A DNA stretch of 64,000 bases from Rhizobium johnstonii 3841 (GTDB lineage: Bacteria > Pseudomonadota > Alphaproteobacteria > Rhizobiales > Rhizobiaceae): NCBI RefSeq assembly GCF_000009265.1, contig NC_008380.1, positions 4,547,501 through 4,611,500 of the forward strand, read 5' to 3'. The notes beneath the pieces are model-generated. The model saw only the letters and a program-made list of their open reading frames with translations, was not told the DNA's origin and ran no database searches. The position numbers and the translations under genes are program-made. This document shows, piece after piece, positions 37,988-46,659 of this stretch (position 1 is its first letter; the number at the start of each line of letters is the position of its first letter).

Positions 37988-38875
37988 TTGCCTTTCGACA
38001 CGCTCTCTGCCGACGATCGACAGCGTGTGGGAGAACATGCGGAAGACACGGAACTTGATCAGCGCTGCATTGATCTCCGCCCCGATGATGAAGATGACGC
38101 CGACCATGTAGAGGAAGATCAGCACGATCATGACGGAGGCGAGACCGGCGTAGGTTGCCGTATAATTGGCGAAGGTCGCCAGATAATAGGCAAAGATCAG
38201 CGCACCGGCGAGCCAGAGAAGCAGCGTCAGCAGCACCCCGGGAATGACGTCGAAGACCCGCCGCTTGCCGGCCGGCAGCCAGAGATGCATGACCAGCAGA
38301 CCGACGGTCAGAACCACCAGCGTGCCGTAGATGCGCCAGCTGAAGACGATGTCGAGCGTATCGGCAAACAGCGGAAACCATTTCCTCGAATAATCGAGCG
38401 CCAGCGGCAGGGCGACCAGCAGAATGCTGATCGCCGTGAAGATGATGACCGCGATCAGCACATAGCCCAGGCTGGCGAGACGGGTGAAATACCAGGCCCG
38501 CGTTTCCTGCACCCGATAGGCGCGATTGAGCGAAATGCGCAGCGCCTCGACACCGTTCGAGGCGAAATAGGCCGCCGCCAGCACCGAGATCGTCAGCAGC
38601 CCGCCGCGGGGAATGGTCAGCACCTGCAGCACCTGGTCGGCGAGCGGTTTGGCGATCGCCTCGGGCCAGGTGTCGAAGATCAGGTGGATGGCAGTCGAGG
38701 AAAATTGATCGGCGCCGAGGAAGCTTGCAAGCGCGGTGCCGAAGATCAGGAAGGGGAAAACCGCAAGCAGGCTCGACAGCGCCACATGGCTTGCCATGGC
38801 GAAGCCATCGTCCTCGACCATGTGACAGATCGCGTCATAGACCACGTCATAGATCGTGCGCAGCACCTTCGGCAT
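37952..38875 (-). CDS. YihY/BrkB family membrane protein
   Basis: A 307-residue protein with six or so membrane helices and the family pattern (DDGFAMASHVALSSLLAVFP, the NRAYRVQETRAW loop, and LPAGKRRVFDVIPG). Function is unsettled; E. coli YihY was once mistaken for RNase BN. The start MPKVLRTIYD at 38875 is preferred over one 19 residues earlier. The tail end is encoded on the strand opposite the last 36 bases of gluQ. Confidence 0.9.
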   Translation of the reverse strand: MPKVLRTIYDVVYDAICHMVEDDGFAMASHVALSSLLAVFPFLIFGTALASFLGADQFSSTAIHLIFDTWPEAIAKPLADQVLQVLTIPRGGLLTISVLAAAYFASNGVEALRISLNRAYRVQETRAWYFTRLASLGYVLIAVIIFTAISILLVALPLALDYSRKWFPLFADTLDIVFSWRIYGTLVVLTVGLLVMHLWLPAGKRRVFDVIPGVLLTLLLWLAGALIFAYYLATFANYTATYAGLASVMIVLIFLYMVGVIFIIGAEINAALIKFRVFRMFSHTLSIVGRERVERQSEPDKAANIRP

Positions 38876-38951
38876 TCCGTCTCCGGCTTTCCAGATTGTA
38901 TCCTCTGGCCGAATATGGGAAACGAGTCCCATTTTGTACAGGAATCATTCC

Positions 38952-39785
38952 ATGGCGGGAGAGCGCACCATCGTCGTGACCGGATGTTCGTCCGGTATCG
39001 GCGCTCATTGCGCGCGGGCGCTGAAAGCAGATGGCTGGCGTGTCTTCGCGACGGTGCGCAAGCCGGACGATCTCAAGGGGCTGGAAGCAGACGGCATCGA
39101 AGCCTTCCTGATGGACTATGCCAGGACCGAGACGATTTCCGACCTGGTCGGCGCGGTTCTGGAACGCAGCGGCGGTCGCATCGACGCACTCTTCAATAAC
39201 GGCGCCTACGGCCAGCCAGGCGCCGTCGAGGATCTGTCGACGGCAACGCTGCGCGCGCAGTTCGAGGCGAATTTCTTCGGCTGGCATGAGCTAACGCGGC
39301 AGGTCATTCCGCCGATGCGCAAACGTGGCGAAGGGCGGATCGTGCAATGCTCGTCGATCCTCGGCGTCGTCCCCTATCGCTATCGCGGCGCCTACACCGC
39401 GTCCAAATTCGCACTCGAAGGCCTGAGCATCACCCTGCGCATGGAGCTGCAGGGCAGCGGCATCCATGTGAGCCTGATCGAGCCGGGACCGATCGCCACG
39501 CGCTTTACCGCCAATGCGCTCGCAAAGATCAAGGAGCATATCGACCTCGAAAATTCGCCGCACGCGGTCGATTATATCAGGCAATTGGCGAGACTTGACG
39601 GATCGGGGCCGGTCAACCGCCATAAACTCGGCCCGGAAGCGGTCTATTCCGTGTTGAAACACGCATTGAACTCGAAAAATCCGAGGCCACATTATCCTGT
39701 AACGACTCCAGCTAAGCAGGGCATGTTCCTGAAGCGGCTGCTTCCGGCAGACCTCTTCTACCGCCTGATGCGCTGGATGGACTGA
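38952..39785 (+). CDS. Short-chain dehydrogenase/reductase
   Basis: A 277-residue classical SDR. The NAD(P) loop TGCSSGIG is at about 10-17, NNGAYG follows near 90, and the catalytic Ser and YxxxK are in CSSILGVVPYRYRGAYTASKFA. The start MAGERTIVV at 38952 begins just before the first strand. Substrate unknown. It leads a close run of four genes (gaps 18, 20 and 33 bases) ending in the rhomboid gene. Confidence 0.9.
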   Translation: MAGERTIVVTGCSSGIGAHCARALKADGWRVFATVRKPDDLKGLEADGIEAFLMDYARTETISDLVGAVLERSGGRIDALFNNGAYGQPGAVEDLSTATLRAQFEANFFGWHELTRQVIPPMRKRGEGRIVQCSSILGVVPYRYRGAYTASKFALEGLSITLRMELQGSGIHVSLIEPGPIATRFTANALAKIKEHIDLENSPHAVDYIRQLARLDGSGPVNRHKLGPEAVYSVLKHALNSKNPRPHYPVTTPAKQGMFLKRLLPADLFYRLMRWMD

Positions 39786-39803
39786 CTGAGAAAGCTGAAC
39801 GCC

Positions 39804-40007
39804 ATGTCCACGGTCACCTATATCCTCGCGATCATCGTCATGGGCCTCGTCGCCCTCGTCCTGATCCGCGGCCTCTTCAACATGATGAAGGGCGGCGATC
39901 CCAACCGTTCCAACAAGCTGATGCAGCTTCGTGTGCTGTTGCAGGCGATCGCCGTCATCCTGATCATGGTGACGCTCTGGGTGACCGGCGGCGGCCGTCC
40001 GACCTGA
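39804..40007 (+). CDS. Small two-helix (twin transmembrane) protein
   Basis: A 67-residue protein with two membrane helices (about 4-24 and 46-64) joined by a basic loop (MMKGGDPNRSNKLMQLR). The layout is that of the HIG1-type / twin-transmembrane small proteins common in alphaproteobacteria, some of which attach to respiratory complexes; that link is inference. It lies between the SDR and the cobalamin adenosyltransferase. Confidence 0.82.
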   Translation: MSTVTYILAIIVMGLVALVLIRGLFNMMKGGDPNRSNKLMQLRVLLQAIAVILIMVTLWVTGGGRPT

Positions 40008-40027
40008 CCGGGATTCGAGGGGGAACA

Positions 40028-40606
40028 GTGGTCAAGCTCAACAAGATCTACACGAAAACTGGCGATGACGGCACGACCGGGCTGGTGTCCGGCCCGCGCC
40101 GGCTCAAAGACGACCTGCGCGTCGAGGCCTACGGCACGATCGACGAGGCCAATTCCGCGATCGGCCTGGCGCGTCTGCACACGGCCGACTTGCCTGAACT
40201 CGACGCCATGCTGATGTCGATCCAGAACGACCTCTTCGATCTCGGCGCCGATCTCGCCACCCCTGACACTGGTGAGCCGCCGGCCTACGAGCCGCTGCGG
40301 ATCGCCGAGACGCAGGTCGACCGCGTCGAGCGCGATATCGACCAGTTGAACGCCGGCCTGGAGCCGCTGAAATCCTTCATCCTGCCAGGCGGCAGTCCGG
40401 CCGCCGCACATCTGCATCTTGCCCGCACGATTGCGCGGCGCGCCGAACGTTTGATGGTGGCGCTTGCTCGCACCGACGGCGAAATCGTCGGCGAGCCGGC
40501 GATGAAATATGTCAACCGGCTCTCCGATTTCCTCTTCGTCGCCGCACGTCATGCAAATGACCGGGGCCATGCGGATGTACTTTGGGTTCCGGGAAAAAAC
40601 AGATAG
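40028..40606 (+). CDS. Cob(I)alamin adenosyltransferase, PduO type
   Basis: A 192-residue ATP:cobalamin adenosyltransferase that makes adenosylcobalamin. The N-terminal KIYTKTGDDGTTGL ATP loop and the later RRAERLMVAL and YVNRLSDFLFV segments are diagnostic. The gene starts 20 bases after the twin-helix protein. Adenosylcobalamin would serve methylmalonyl-CoA mutase and B12-dependent ribonucleotide reductase, neither of which is in the window. Confidence 0.93.
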   Translation: MVKLNKIYTKTGDDGTTGLVSGPRRLKDDLRVEAYGTIDEANSAIGLARLHTADLPELDAMLMSIQNDLFDLGADLATPDTGEPPAYEPLRIAETQVDRVERDIDQLNAGLEPLKSFILPGGSPAAAHLHLARTIARRAERLMVALARTDGEIVGEPAMKYVNRLSDFLFVAARHANDRGHADVLWVPGKNR

Positions 40607-40639
40607 GTTTGCCACGATCACGATCGCCGGGGGGCCTTT

Positions 40640-41425
40640 ATGTTCATACCACTTCACGACGCCAATACGCTGAAACATATCAAGGTTCAGTGGGTGACGC
40701 TCGCACTGATGACACTGAATATCGCGGTCTGGCTTTTGACCAGCCTGGAGAGCGAACAGGCAGCCCAGGCGACCACCGTCGGGCTAGGCTATATCCCGGC
40801 AATCGCCTTCGGCCATGCGGTGCTGGCGCAGGGGCTCGAAATCGTGCCGGAGCCGCTGACCTACCTGACCTATGCCTTCGTCCATACCGGCTTTTGGCAT
40901 TTGGCCGGCAACATGATCTTCCTCTGGGTCTTCGGCGACAATGTCGAGGATGCGATGGGGCATCTGCGCTTCTTGATCTTCTACCTCGTTTGCGCGGCCG
41001 CTGGCGCGCTCTGCCACGGCCTGCTGACCATGACCTCGGAAGCGCCGCTGGTCGGCGCATCGGGGGCGGTCTCCGGCGTCGTTGCCGCCTATGTCATGCT
41101 GCATCCGCGCGTCCGGGTCTGGGTGCTGGTGTTTTTCCGTGTGCCGTTGCCCCTGCCGGCCTTCGTGCCGTTGCTTTTGTGGATCGGGCAGCAGTTCTTC
41201 ATGCTGGCGATCGCACCTGACGGCGACGTTTCCTGGGGCGCGCATGTCGGCGGCATCCTTGCCGGGGCTTTCCTGATCCTGCTGCTGCGTCGGCCTGGTG
41301 TGCCGCTCTTCGACCGCGAGATCGTCACGCCCCGCGCCGTGAGAAACGACCCGGGCGCCGGCCAGGCCATCGCAGCCGGCACGGACGGGCGGACGGCGCA
41401 GCGTTTTCCCTGGGGCCGCCGCTAA
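40640..41425 (+). CDS. Rhomboid family intramembrane serine protease
   Basis: A 261-residue membrane protease with six or seven helices. The catalytic dyad is visible: Ser141 in GASGAV and His202 in GAHVGG; the WHLAGNMIFLWVFGDNVED segment is the family's conserved loop. It ends the SDR to rhomboid run. Substrates unknown. Confidence 0.92.
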   Translation: MFIPLHDANTLKHIKVQWVTLALMTLNIAVWLLTSLESEQAAQATTVGLGYIPAIAFGHAVLAQGLEIVPEPLTYLTYAFVHTGFWHLAGNMIFLWVFGDNVEDAMGHLRFLIFYLVCAAAGALCHGLLTMTSEAPLVGASGAVSGVVAAYVMLHPRVRVWVLVFFRVPLPLPAFVPLLLWIGQQFFMLAIAPDGDVSWGAHVGGILAGAFLILLLRRPGVPLFDREIVTPRAVRNDPGAGQAIAAGTDGRTAQRFPWGRR

Positions 41426-41435
41426 CGACAATATT

Positions 41436-41453
41436 GACGTGAACGTAAACGTC
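41436..41453 (+). promoter_or_regulatory. LiuR-like palindrome ahead of etfBA
   Basis: GACGTGAACGTAAACGTC fits the pattern GACGT-NN-ACGT-NN-ACGTC, symmetric about its centre. From memory it resembles the site of the MerR-family regulator LiuR, which controls branched-chain amino acid / acyl-CoA breakdown genes including etf in several proteobacteria. It is 160 bases ahead of etfB and in the right place for a promoter. Confidence 0.5.
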
Positions 41454-41487
41454 CATATATTGCCGAAGCAAATCGCCTGCCGGCGTC

Positions 41488-41571
41488 ATGGAAGCGTTGA
41501 ATTTGGAGGAAAAACGCGTATCCATGTCGCCATTCGACAATCGGAGCGGCGTCCGAACGCGCATTTTCTAA
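41488..41571 (+). CDS. Possible 27-residue leader peptide ahead of etfB
   Basis: A short frame MEALNLEEKRVSM... ending RTRIF, with a second in-frame ATG at 41524 preceded by GGAGGA 13 bases upstream. It lies between the palindrome at 41436 and etfB. There is no conserved domain to support it, so it may be chance. Confidence 0.25.
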   Translation: MEALNLEEKRVSMSPFDNRSGVRTRIF

Positions 41572-41612
41572 AAAAAGTCTCCGAAGCCAGTTTCTCCTGA
41601 AGGAAGGACCAC

Positions 41613-42362
41613 ATGAAGATACTCGTCCCAGTCAAACGGGTTGTCGACTACAACGTGAAGATCCGGGTGAAGCCGGATGGCACGGGTGTCGAGCTTGCCA
41701 ATGTGAAGATGTCGATGAACCCGTTCGACGAGATCTCGGTGGAAGAGGCGCTGCGGCTGAAGGAGGCCGGCAAGGCCGAGGAAGTGGTGGTCGTCTCGAT
41801 CGGCCCTGCCAAGGCCGAAGAGACGCTGCGCACCGCACTTGCCATGGGTGCCGACCGGGCGATCCTGGTCGAGACCGACGATCAGATCGAGCCGCTCACC
41901 GTCGCCAAGATCCTCAAGGCTGTCGCCGATGCCGAACAGCCGGGGCTGATCATCGTCGGCAAGCAGGCGATCGACGACGATTCGAACCAGACCGGCCAGA
42001 TGCTGGCGGCATTGATGGGAATTGCCCAGGCAACCTTCGCTTCGAAGATCGAGATCGGTGACGGCAAGGCTCAGGTCACCCGCGAAGTCGATGGCGGTCT
42101 GCAGACGATCGAGATCAAGCTGCCGGCGGTCGTCACCACCGATCTGCGCTTGAACGAACCGCGTTATGCCTCGCTGCCTAATATCATGAAGGCGAAGAAG
42201 AAGCCGCTCGACAAAAAGACGCCAAGCGACTTCAGCGTCGATACCACGCCACGCCTCAAGGTGTTGAAGACCGAGGAGCCGTCGGGCCGCAAGGCCGGCG
42301 TCAAGGTCAAGTCGGTCGCCGAACTCATCGACAAGCTCAAAAACGAAGCCGGCGTGCTGTAA
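41613..42362 (+). CDS. etfB: Electron transfer flavoprotein beta subunit
   Basis: A 249-residue AMP-binding subunit of the soluble flavoprotein that carries electrons from acyl-CoA dehydrogenases to ETF-ubiquinone oxidoreductase. The start MKILVPVKRVVDYNVK and the signature around VEEALRLKE and LPAVVTTDLRLNEPRYASLP are typical. GAAGGAAGG lies before the ATG. etfA follows after 25 bases. Confidence 0.97.
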   Translation: MKILVPVKRVVDYNVKIRVKPDGTGVELANVKMSMNPFDEISVEEALRLKEAGKAEEVVVVSIGPAKAEETLRTALAMGADRAILVETDDQIEPLTVAKILKAVADAEQPGLIIVGKQAIDDDSNQTGQMLAALMGIAQATFASKIEIGDGKAQVTREVDGGLQTIEIKLPAVVTTDLRLNEPRYASLPNIMKAKKKPLDKKTPSDFSVDTTPRLKVLKTEEPSGRKAGVKVKSVAELIDKLKNEAGVL

Positions 42363-42387
42363 TCAGGTTGGAACAGGAGCCATCATC

Positions 42388-43317
42388 ATGACCATTCTTC
42401 TTCTGGCTGACCACGACAATGCAAGCCTGTCCGATCAGACCGCCAAGGCGCTGACGGCAGCGTCCAAGATTGGCGGTGACGTGCATGTGCTGGTTGCCGG
42501 CAAGGCTGCCAAGCCGGCCGCCGATGCCGCCGCCAAGCTTGCCGGCGTCTCCAAGGTGCTGCTCGCCGAGAGCGACGAACTCGCCAACAATCTGGCCGAA
42601 CCACTGGCCGACCTGATCGTCTCGCTGGCCGGCAGCTACGACACGATCATCTCGGCTGCCACCTCGGTCGGCAAGAATGTGCTGCCGCGGGTCGCTGCCC
42701 TTCTCGATGTCGCCCAGGTCTCGGAGATCATCGAGGTGATCTCTGCTGACACCTTCAAGCGGCCGATCTATGCCGGCAACGCCATCCAGACGGTACAGGC
42801 AACCGATGCCAAGAAGGTCATCACCGTGCGCACCGCTTCCTTCGCCTCCGCACCGGACGGCGGTTCGGCCACCATCGAGGCAATCCCGGCGGTTTCCGAT
42901 CCGGGGCTTTCGACCTTCGTCGGCGATGCGCTGTCGGCCTCCGACCGGCCGGAGCTGACATCGGCGAAGATCATCATCTCCGGCGGCCGGGCGCTCGGCT
43001 CGGCGGAGAAGTTCAAGGAGGTCATCCTGCCGCTTGCCGACAAGCTCGGCGCTGCCGTCGGTGCATCCAGAGCCGCCGTCGATGCCGGTTATGCGCCGAA
43101 CGACTGGCAGGTCGGCCAGACCGGCAAGGTGGTGGCGCCGCAGCTCTACATTGCCTGCGGCATTTCAGGCGCCATCCAGCATCTGGCGGGCATGAAGGAT
43201 TCGAAGGTCATCGTCGCCATCAACAAGGACGAAGAGGCGCCAATCTTCCAGGTCGCCGACTACGGACTGGTCGCCGATCTCTTCGACGCCCTGCCGGAAT
43301 TGCAAAAGGCGCTCTGA
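42388..43317 (+). CDS. etfA: Electron transfer flavoprotein alpha subunit
   Basis: A 309-residue FAD-binding partner of EtfB. The C-terminal half has the FAD signature: GGRALGSAEKF, GQTGKVVAPQLYIACGIS, then AIQHLAGMK and INKDEEAPIFQVADYG. AGGAG precedes the start. Together with etfB and the 3-hydroxybutyryl-CoA dehydrogenase it forms a beta-oxidation/PHB-type cluster. Confidence 0.97.
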   Translation: MTILLLADHDNASLSDQTAKALTAASKIGGDVHVLVAGKAAKPAADAAAKLAGVSKVLLAESDELANNLAEPLADLIVSLAGSYDTIISAATSVGKNVLPRVAALLDVAQVSEIIEVISADTFKRPIYAGNAIQTVQATDAKKVITVRTASFASAPDGGSATIEAIPAVSDPGLSTFVGDALSASDRPELTSAKIIISGGRALGSAEKFKEVILPLADKLGAAVGASRAAVDAGYAPNDWQVGQTGKVVAPQLYIACGISGAIQHLAGMKDSKVIVAINKDEEAPIFQVADYGLVADLFDALPELQKAL

Positions 43318-43383
43318 CCGCGCCAAATGCTTTTCTTTCGCACTTGCGAATGACTGGAAAATTATCTTTTATCGGGCTACTAC

Positions 43384-43413
43384 TGCTGCCGGGCGATCCT
43401 TCGTCCGGCAGCA
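43384..43413 (+). terminator. Hairpin between etfA and 3-hydroxybutyryl-CoA dehydrogenase
   Basis: TGCTGCCGG pairs with CCGGCAGCA, extended inwards by CGA/TCG to leave a TCCT loop. No T-run follows, so read-through to the next gene is possible. Confidence 0.5.
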
Positions 43414-43465
43414 TTGCTAGAAAAATGCGGCGGCGCGGGGGCGAATGCCGTGCGGGGGTTTGGAG

Positions 43466-44347
43466 ATGAATGCGGTGTTGAAGAATATTGGTATTATCGG
43501 TGCCGGTCAGATGGGCTGCGGCATCGCGCATGTTTCGGCCGCCGCAGGTTACAGGGTTCACATCTACGATCTCTCGCAGGACCGCATCGAATCCGGCCTT
43601 GCCACCATCAACGGCAACCTGGCCCGCCTGGTGACGAACGGCAAGATGACCGAAGAGGAGCGCAAGTCGACCTTGTCGCTCATCACAGGCTCGTCCGATG
43701 TCAATGATCTCGCCCCCTCCGATCTCGTCATCGAGGCCGCCACCGAGGATGAAACGGTCAAGCGCAAGATCTACACGCAGGTCTGTCCGGTCCTGAAGCC
43801 GGAAGCACTGCTTGCCACCAACACCTCTTCCCTTTCCATCACCCGGCTTGCTGCCGCCACCGACCGCCCCGAGCGCTTCATGGGCATACATTTCATGAAC
43901 CCGGTGCCGGTGATGAAGCTGGTCGAACTGGTGCGCGGCATCGCGACTGACGAGAAGACCTTTTCCGCCGCAAAGGAATTCGTCGGCACGCTGGAAAAGA
44001 CCATCACCGTCGCCGAGGATTTCCCGGCCTTCATCGTCAACCGCATCCTGCTGCCGATGATCAACGAAGCGATCTACACGCTCTATGAAGGCGTCGGCAC
44101 GGTCGACGCCATCGATACGGCAATGAAGCTCGGCGCCAACCATCCGATGGGACCGCTGCAGCTTGCCGATTTCATCGGCCTCGACACCTGCCTCTCGATC
44201 ATGCAGGTGCTGCATGACGGCCTGGCGGACTCGAAATATCGTCCCTGCCCGCTTTTGGTGAAATATGTCGAAGCCGGCTGGCTCGGACGCAAGTCCGGCC
44301 GCGGCTTCTATGACTATCGCGGTGAAGTACCGGTCCCAACGCGTTAA
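43466..44347 (+). CDS. 3-hydroxybutyryl-CoA dehydrogenase
   Basis: A 293-residue NAD(P)-dependent dehydrogenase that interconverts 3-hydroxybutyryl-CoA and acetoacetyl-CoA. The Rossmann motif IGIIGAGQMGCGIAHV is at the N-terminus; FMGIHFMNPVPVM carries the catalytic His, and PAFIVNRILLPMINEA and GLDTCLSIM complete the family. The ATG at 43466 has GGAG immediately upstream. It follows etfBA, as in many bacteria where the electrons from acyl-CoA oxidation are passed to ETF. Confidence 0.94.
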   Translation: MNAVLKNIGIIGAGQMGCGIAHVSAAAGYRVHIYDLSQDRIESGLATINGNLARLVTNGKMTEEERKSTLSLITGSSDVNDLAPSDLVIEAATEDETVKRKIYTQVCPVLKPEALLATNTSSLSITRLAAATDRPERFMGIHFMNPVPVMKLVELVRGIATDEKTFSAAKEFVGTLEKTITVAEDFPAFIVNRILLPMINEAIYTLYEGVGTVDAIDTAMKLGANHPMGPLQLADFIGLDTCLSIMQVLHDGLADSKYRPCPLLVKYVEAGWLGRKSGRGFYDYRGEVPVPTR

Positions 44348-44357
44348 ACGCTCGCGG

Positions 44358-44467
44358 CTCTAAAGCGCGTCGCGATCTCTCAGATTCGCTTGTCGCGCTT
44401 TAGGTCTTTGTTTTTACGCATGTCGTTAGCGCAAAACCGCTGCACACTTTTGCGCGACATCCTCTAA
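44358..44467. repeat. Family C palindromic repeat, copy 2 (inverted)
   Basis: CTCTAAAGCGCGTCGCG ... TTTGTTTTTACGCATGTCG ... AAAACCGCTGCACACTTTTGCGCGACATCCTCT. Its reverse complement shares the AAAAGTGTGCAGCGGTTTT core and the GTAAAAACAAA segment with the copy at 33923. It fills the gap between the convergent dehydrogenase and TlpA-like genes. Confidence 0.8.
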
Positions 44468-45126
44468 GACCCGATCGCACCCGTGATCAGCGCCTTGGCA
44501 TCCTCGCTGTCCCAGGCAGCCGGCCCGTTCATCGCTGAAATCAGGCATCCCTTGTCATCGATCAACAGCGTCACCGGCAGCCCCATGGCGAGGCCCTCTT
44601 TCTTCAGGCTGTTGAACACCGAAATCGTATTGTCGCGATAGAGCTGCAGCGCATCGACGCCGATCTCCGCAAGGAAGGTCTTCGGCTTCTCGTCGTCGCC
44701 ACTGTCGATATTGACCGGCACGACCTGGAACCTGTCGCTGCCCATCTCCTTCTCGAGCGCGTTCAACGCCGGCATCTCCTCGCGGCAGGGAACGCACCAT
44801 GTCGCCCAGAGATTGAGAAGCACGGTCTTGCCTGCGAAATGATCGAGCGTCAGCGGCTTGCCGTCCGGCCCGTTGAAGGAGACCGCGGTCAGTTTGCGCG
44901 GCTCGTAGGCGGCGACCATCGCGGCCACCTGTCCCTTCATCAGCGGCGTGAGGCTGGCGACGCGATCCCTCGCAAGCTTGCATTCGACTGATGCCGTTTC
45001 GCGGCCGCCATTGCCAATCCCCGTCTCCTTCACGTATACCGCTGCCGCACCGGCAACGACACCCGCAACGGCGGCCATCGCGATCCATTTCAGGGATGGC
45101 AGCCCGAGGGGTTTTCTTGTCGTCAT
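44464..45126 (-). CDS. TlpA-like membrane-anchored thiol-disulfide oxidoreductase
   Basis: A 220-residue protein with an N-terminal membrane anchor (about 12-32) and a periplasmic thioredoxin fold. The active site is Cys111-Val-Pro-Cys114 after LLNLWATW, and the cis-proline lies in GLPVTLLID. TlpA of rhizobia keeps the copper sites of cytochrome oxidase reduced; that role here is inference. The start MTTRKPLGLP at 45126 is chosen because the frame further up overlaps argH. It is divergent from argH by 40 bases. Confidence 0.9.
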   Translation of the reverse strand: MTTRKPLGLPSLKWIAMAAVAGVVAGAAAVYVKETGIGNGGRETASVECKLARDRVASLTPLMKGQVAAMVAAYEPRKLTAVSFNGPDGKPLTLDHFAGKTVLLNLWATWCVPCREEMPALNALEKEMGSDRFQVVPVNIDSGDDEKPKTFLAEIGVDALQLYRDNTISVFNSLKKEGLAMGLPVTLLIDDKGCLISAMNGPAAWDSEDAKALITGAIGS

Positions 45127-45166
45127 TTCATTCTCCTGGACATGCATCCTCAAGGCGGACACCTTC

Positions 45167-46570
45167 ATGGCCGACGACACCACGGACACCAAATCCTCCA
45201 ACCAGATGTGGGGCGGTCGCTTCGCCTCCGGCCCGGACGCGATCATGGAGGAGATAAATGCCTCGATCGGTTTCGACAAGAAGCTATTCGCGCAGGATAT
45301 CCGCGGTTCGATTGCCCATGCGACGATGCTCGCCCATCAGGAGATCATTTCCGCCGAAGATAAGGACAAGATCGTTCACGGGCTAAACACGATCCTGTCA
45401 GAAATCGAAAGCGGCAATTTCGAATTCTCGCGTCAGCTCGAAGACATCCATATGAATGTCGAGGCACGCTTGGCGACGCTGATCGGACCGGCCGCCGGCC
45501 GCCTGCACACCGCCCGCTCGCGCAATGATCAGGTGGCGCTCGACTTCCGTCTCTGGGTGAAGGAAGAGCTGCAGAAGACCGAGCAGATGCTGACCGGCCT
45601 GATCGCGGCCTTCCTCGACCGCGCCGAAGAACATGCCGAAAGCGTCATGCCGGGCTTCACCCATCTGCAGACCGCCCAGCCCGTTACCTTCGGCCATCAC
45701 TGCATGGCCTATGTCGAAATGTTCGGCCGCGATCGCTCGCGGGTGCGCCACGCCATCGAGCATCTGGATGAAAGCCCGATCGGTGCCGCCGCACTTGCCG
45801 GCACCGGCTATCCAATCGACCGCCACATGACGGCCAAGGCGCTCGGTTTCCGCGAGCCGACCCGCAACTCCATCGATACGGTCTCCGACCGCGACTTCGC
45901 CATCGAATTCCTGTCGATCGCAGCGATTGCGGGCATGCATCTGTCGCGTCTGGCAGAAGAGATCGTCATCTGGTCGACCCCGCAATTCGGTTTCGTGCGC
46001 CTCTCCGACGCCTTCTCGACCGGCTCGTCGATCATGCCGCAGAAGAAGAACCCGGATGCCGCCGAACTGGTGCGCGCCAAGACCGGCCGCATCAACGGCT
46101 CGCTGGTGGCGCTGCTGACGATCATGAAGGGCCTGCCGCTCGCCTATTCCAAGGACATGCAGGAAGACAAGGAACAGGTCTTCGACGCTGCCGAGAGCCT
46201 GGAACTGGCAATCGCCGCCATGACCGGCATGGTGCGCGACATGACCGTCAACACCGCGCGCATGAAGGCGGCGGCCGGCTCCGGCTATTCGACGGCGACC
46301 GATCTTGCCGACTGGCTGGTGCGCGAAGCGGGGCTCCCCTTCCGCGACGCCCATCACGTCACCGGCCGCGCCGTAGCACTCGCCGAAAGCAAGGGCTGCG
46401 ACCTTGCCGAACTGCCGCTCTCCGATCTGCAGGCGATCCATGCCGACATCACCGACAAGGTCTACGACGTGCTGACCGTCGAGGCCTCGGTCGCCAGCCG
46501 CAAGAGCTTCGGCGGCACCGCGCCGTCCGAAGTGCGCAGGCAGATCGCCTTCTGGCGCGCCCGCAACTAA
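45167..46570 (+). CDS. argH: Argininosuccinate lyase
   Basis: A 467-residue fumarase-superfamily enzyme that releases arginine and fumarate in the last step of arginine synthesis. MWGGRF near the start, the HTARSRNDQVALD substrate loop and the signature GSSIMPQKKNPD are present. The start MADDTTDTKS at 45167 fits the family length. It shares a 40-base divergent gap with the TlpA-like gene; a GC-rich hairpin at 46597-46619 follows. Confidence 0.96.
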   Translation: MADDTTDTKSSNQMWGGRFASGPDAIMEEINASIGFDKKLFAQDIRGSIAHATMLAHQEIISAEDKDKIVHGLNTILSEIESGNFEFSRQLEDIHMNVEARLATLIGPAAGRLHTARSRNDQVALDFRLWVKEELQKTEQMLTGLIAAFLDRAEEHAESVMPGFTHLQTAQPVTFGHHCMAYVEMFGRDRSRVRHAIEHLDESPIGAAALAGTGYPIDRHMTAKALGFREPTRNSIDTVSDRDFAIEFLSIAAIAGMHLSRLAEEIVIWSTPQFGFVRLSDAFSTGSSIMPQKKNPDAAELVRAKTGRINGSLVALLTIMKGLPLAYSKDMQEDKEQVFDAAESLELAIAAMTGMVRDMTVNTARMKAAAGSGYSTATDLADWLVREAGLPFRDAHHVTGRAVALAESKGCDLAELPLSDLQAIHADITDKVYDVLTVEASVASRKSFGGTAPSEVRRQIAFWRARN

Positions 46571-46596
46571 GAGATATCAGGCGTGGCGAAAAGCCG

Positions 46597-46619
46597 CCGC
46601 GCCCTTCCTGCGGGCGCGG
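46597..46619 (+). terminator. GC-rich hairpin after argH
   Basis: CCGCGCCC and GGGCGCGG form a perfect 8-bp stem with a 7-base loop 26 bases past the argH stop. The tail is A-rich rather than T-rich. Confidence 0.45.
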
Positions 46620-46659
46620 AAAGACCGCCCAACAATCAGGGTGCACAAGGCGAATAAAC

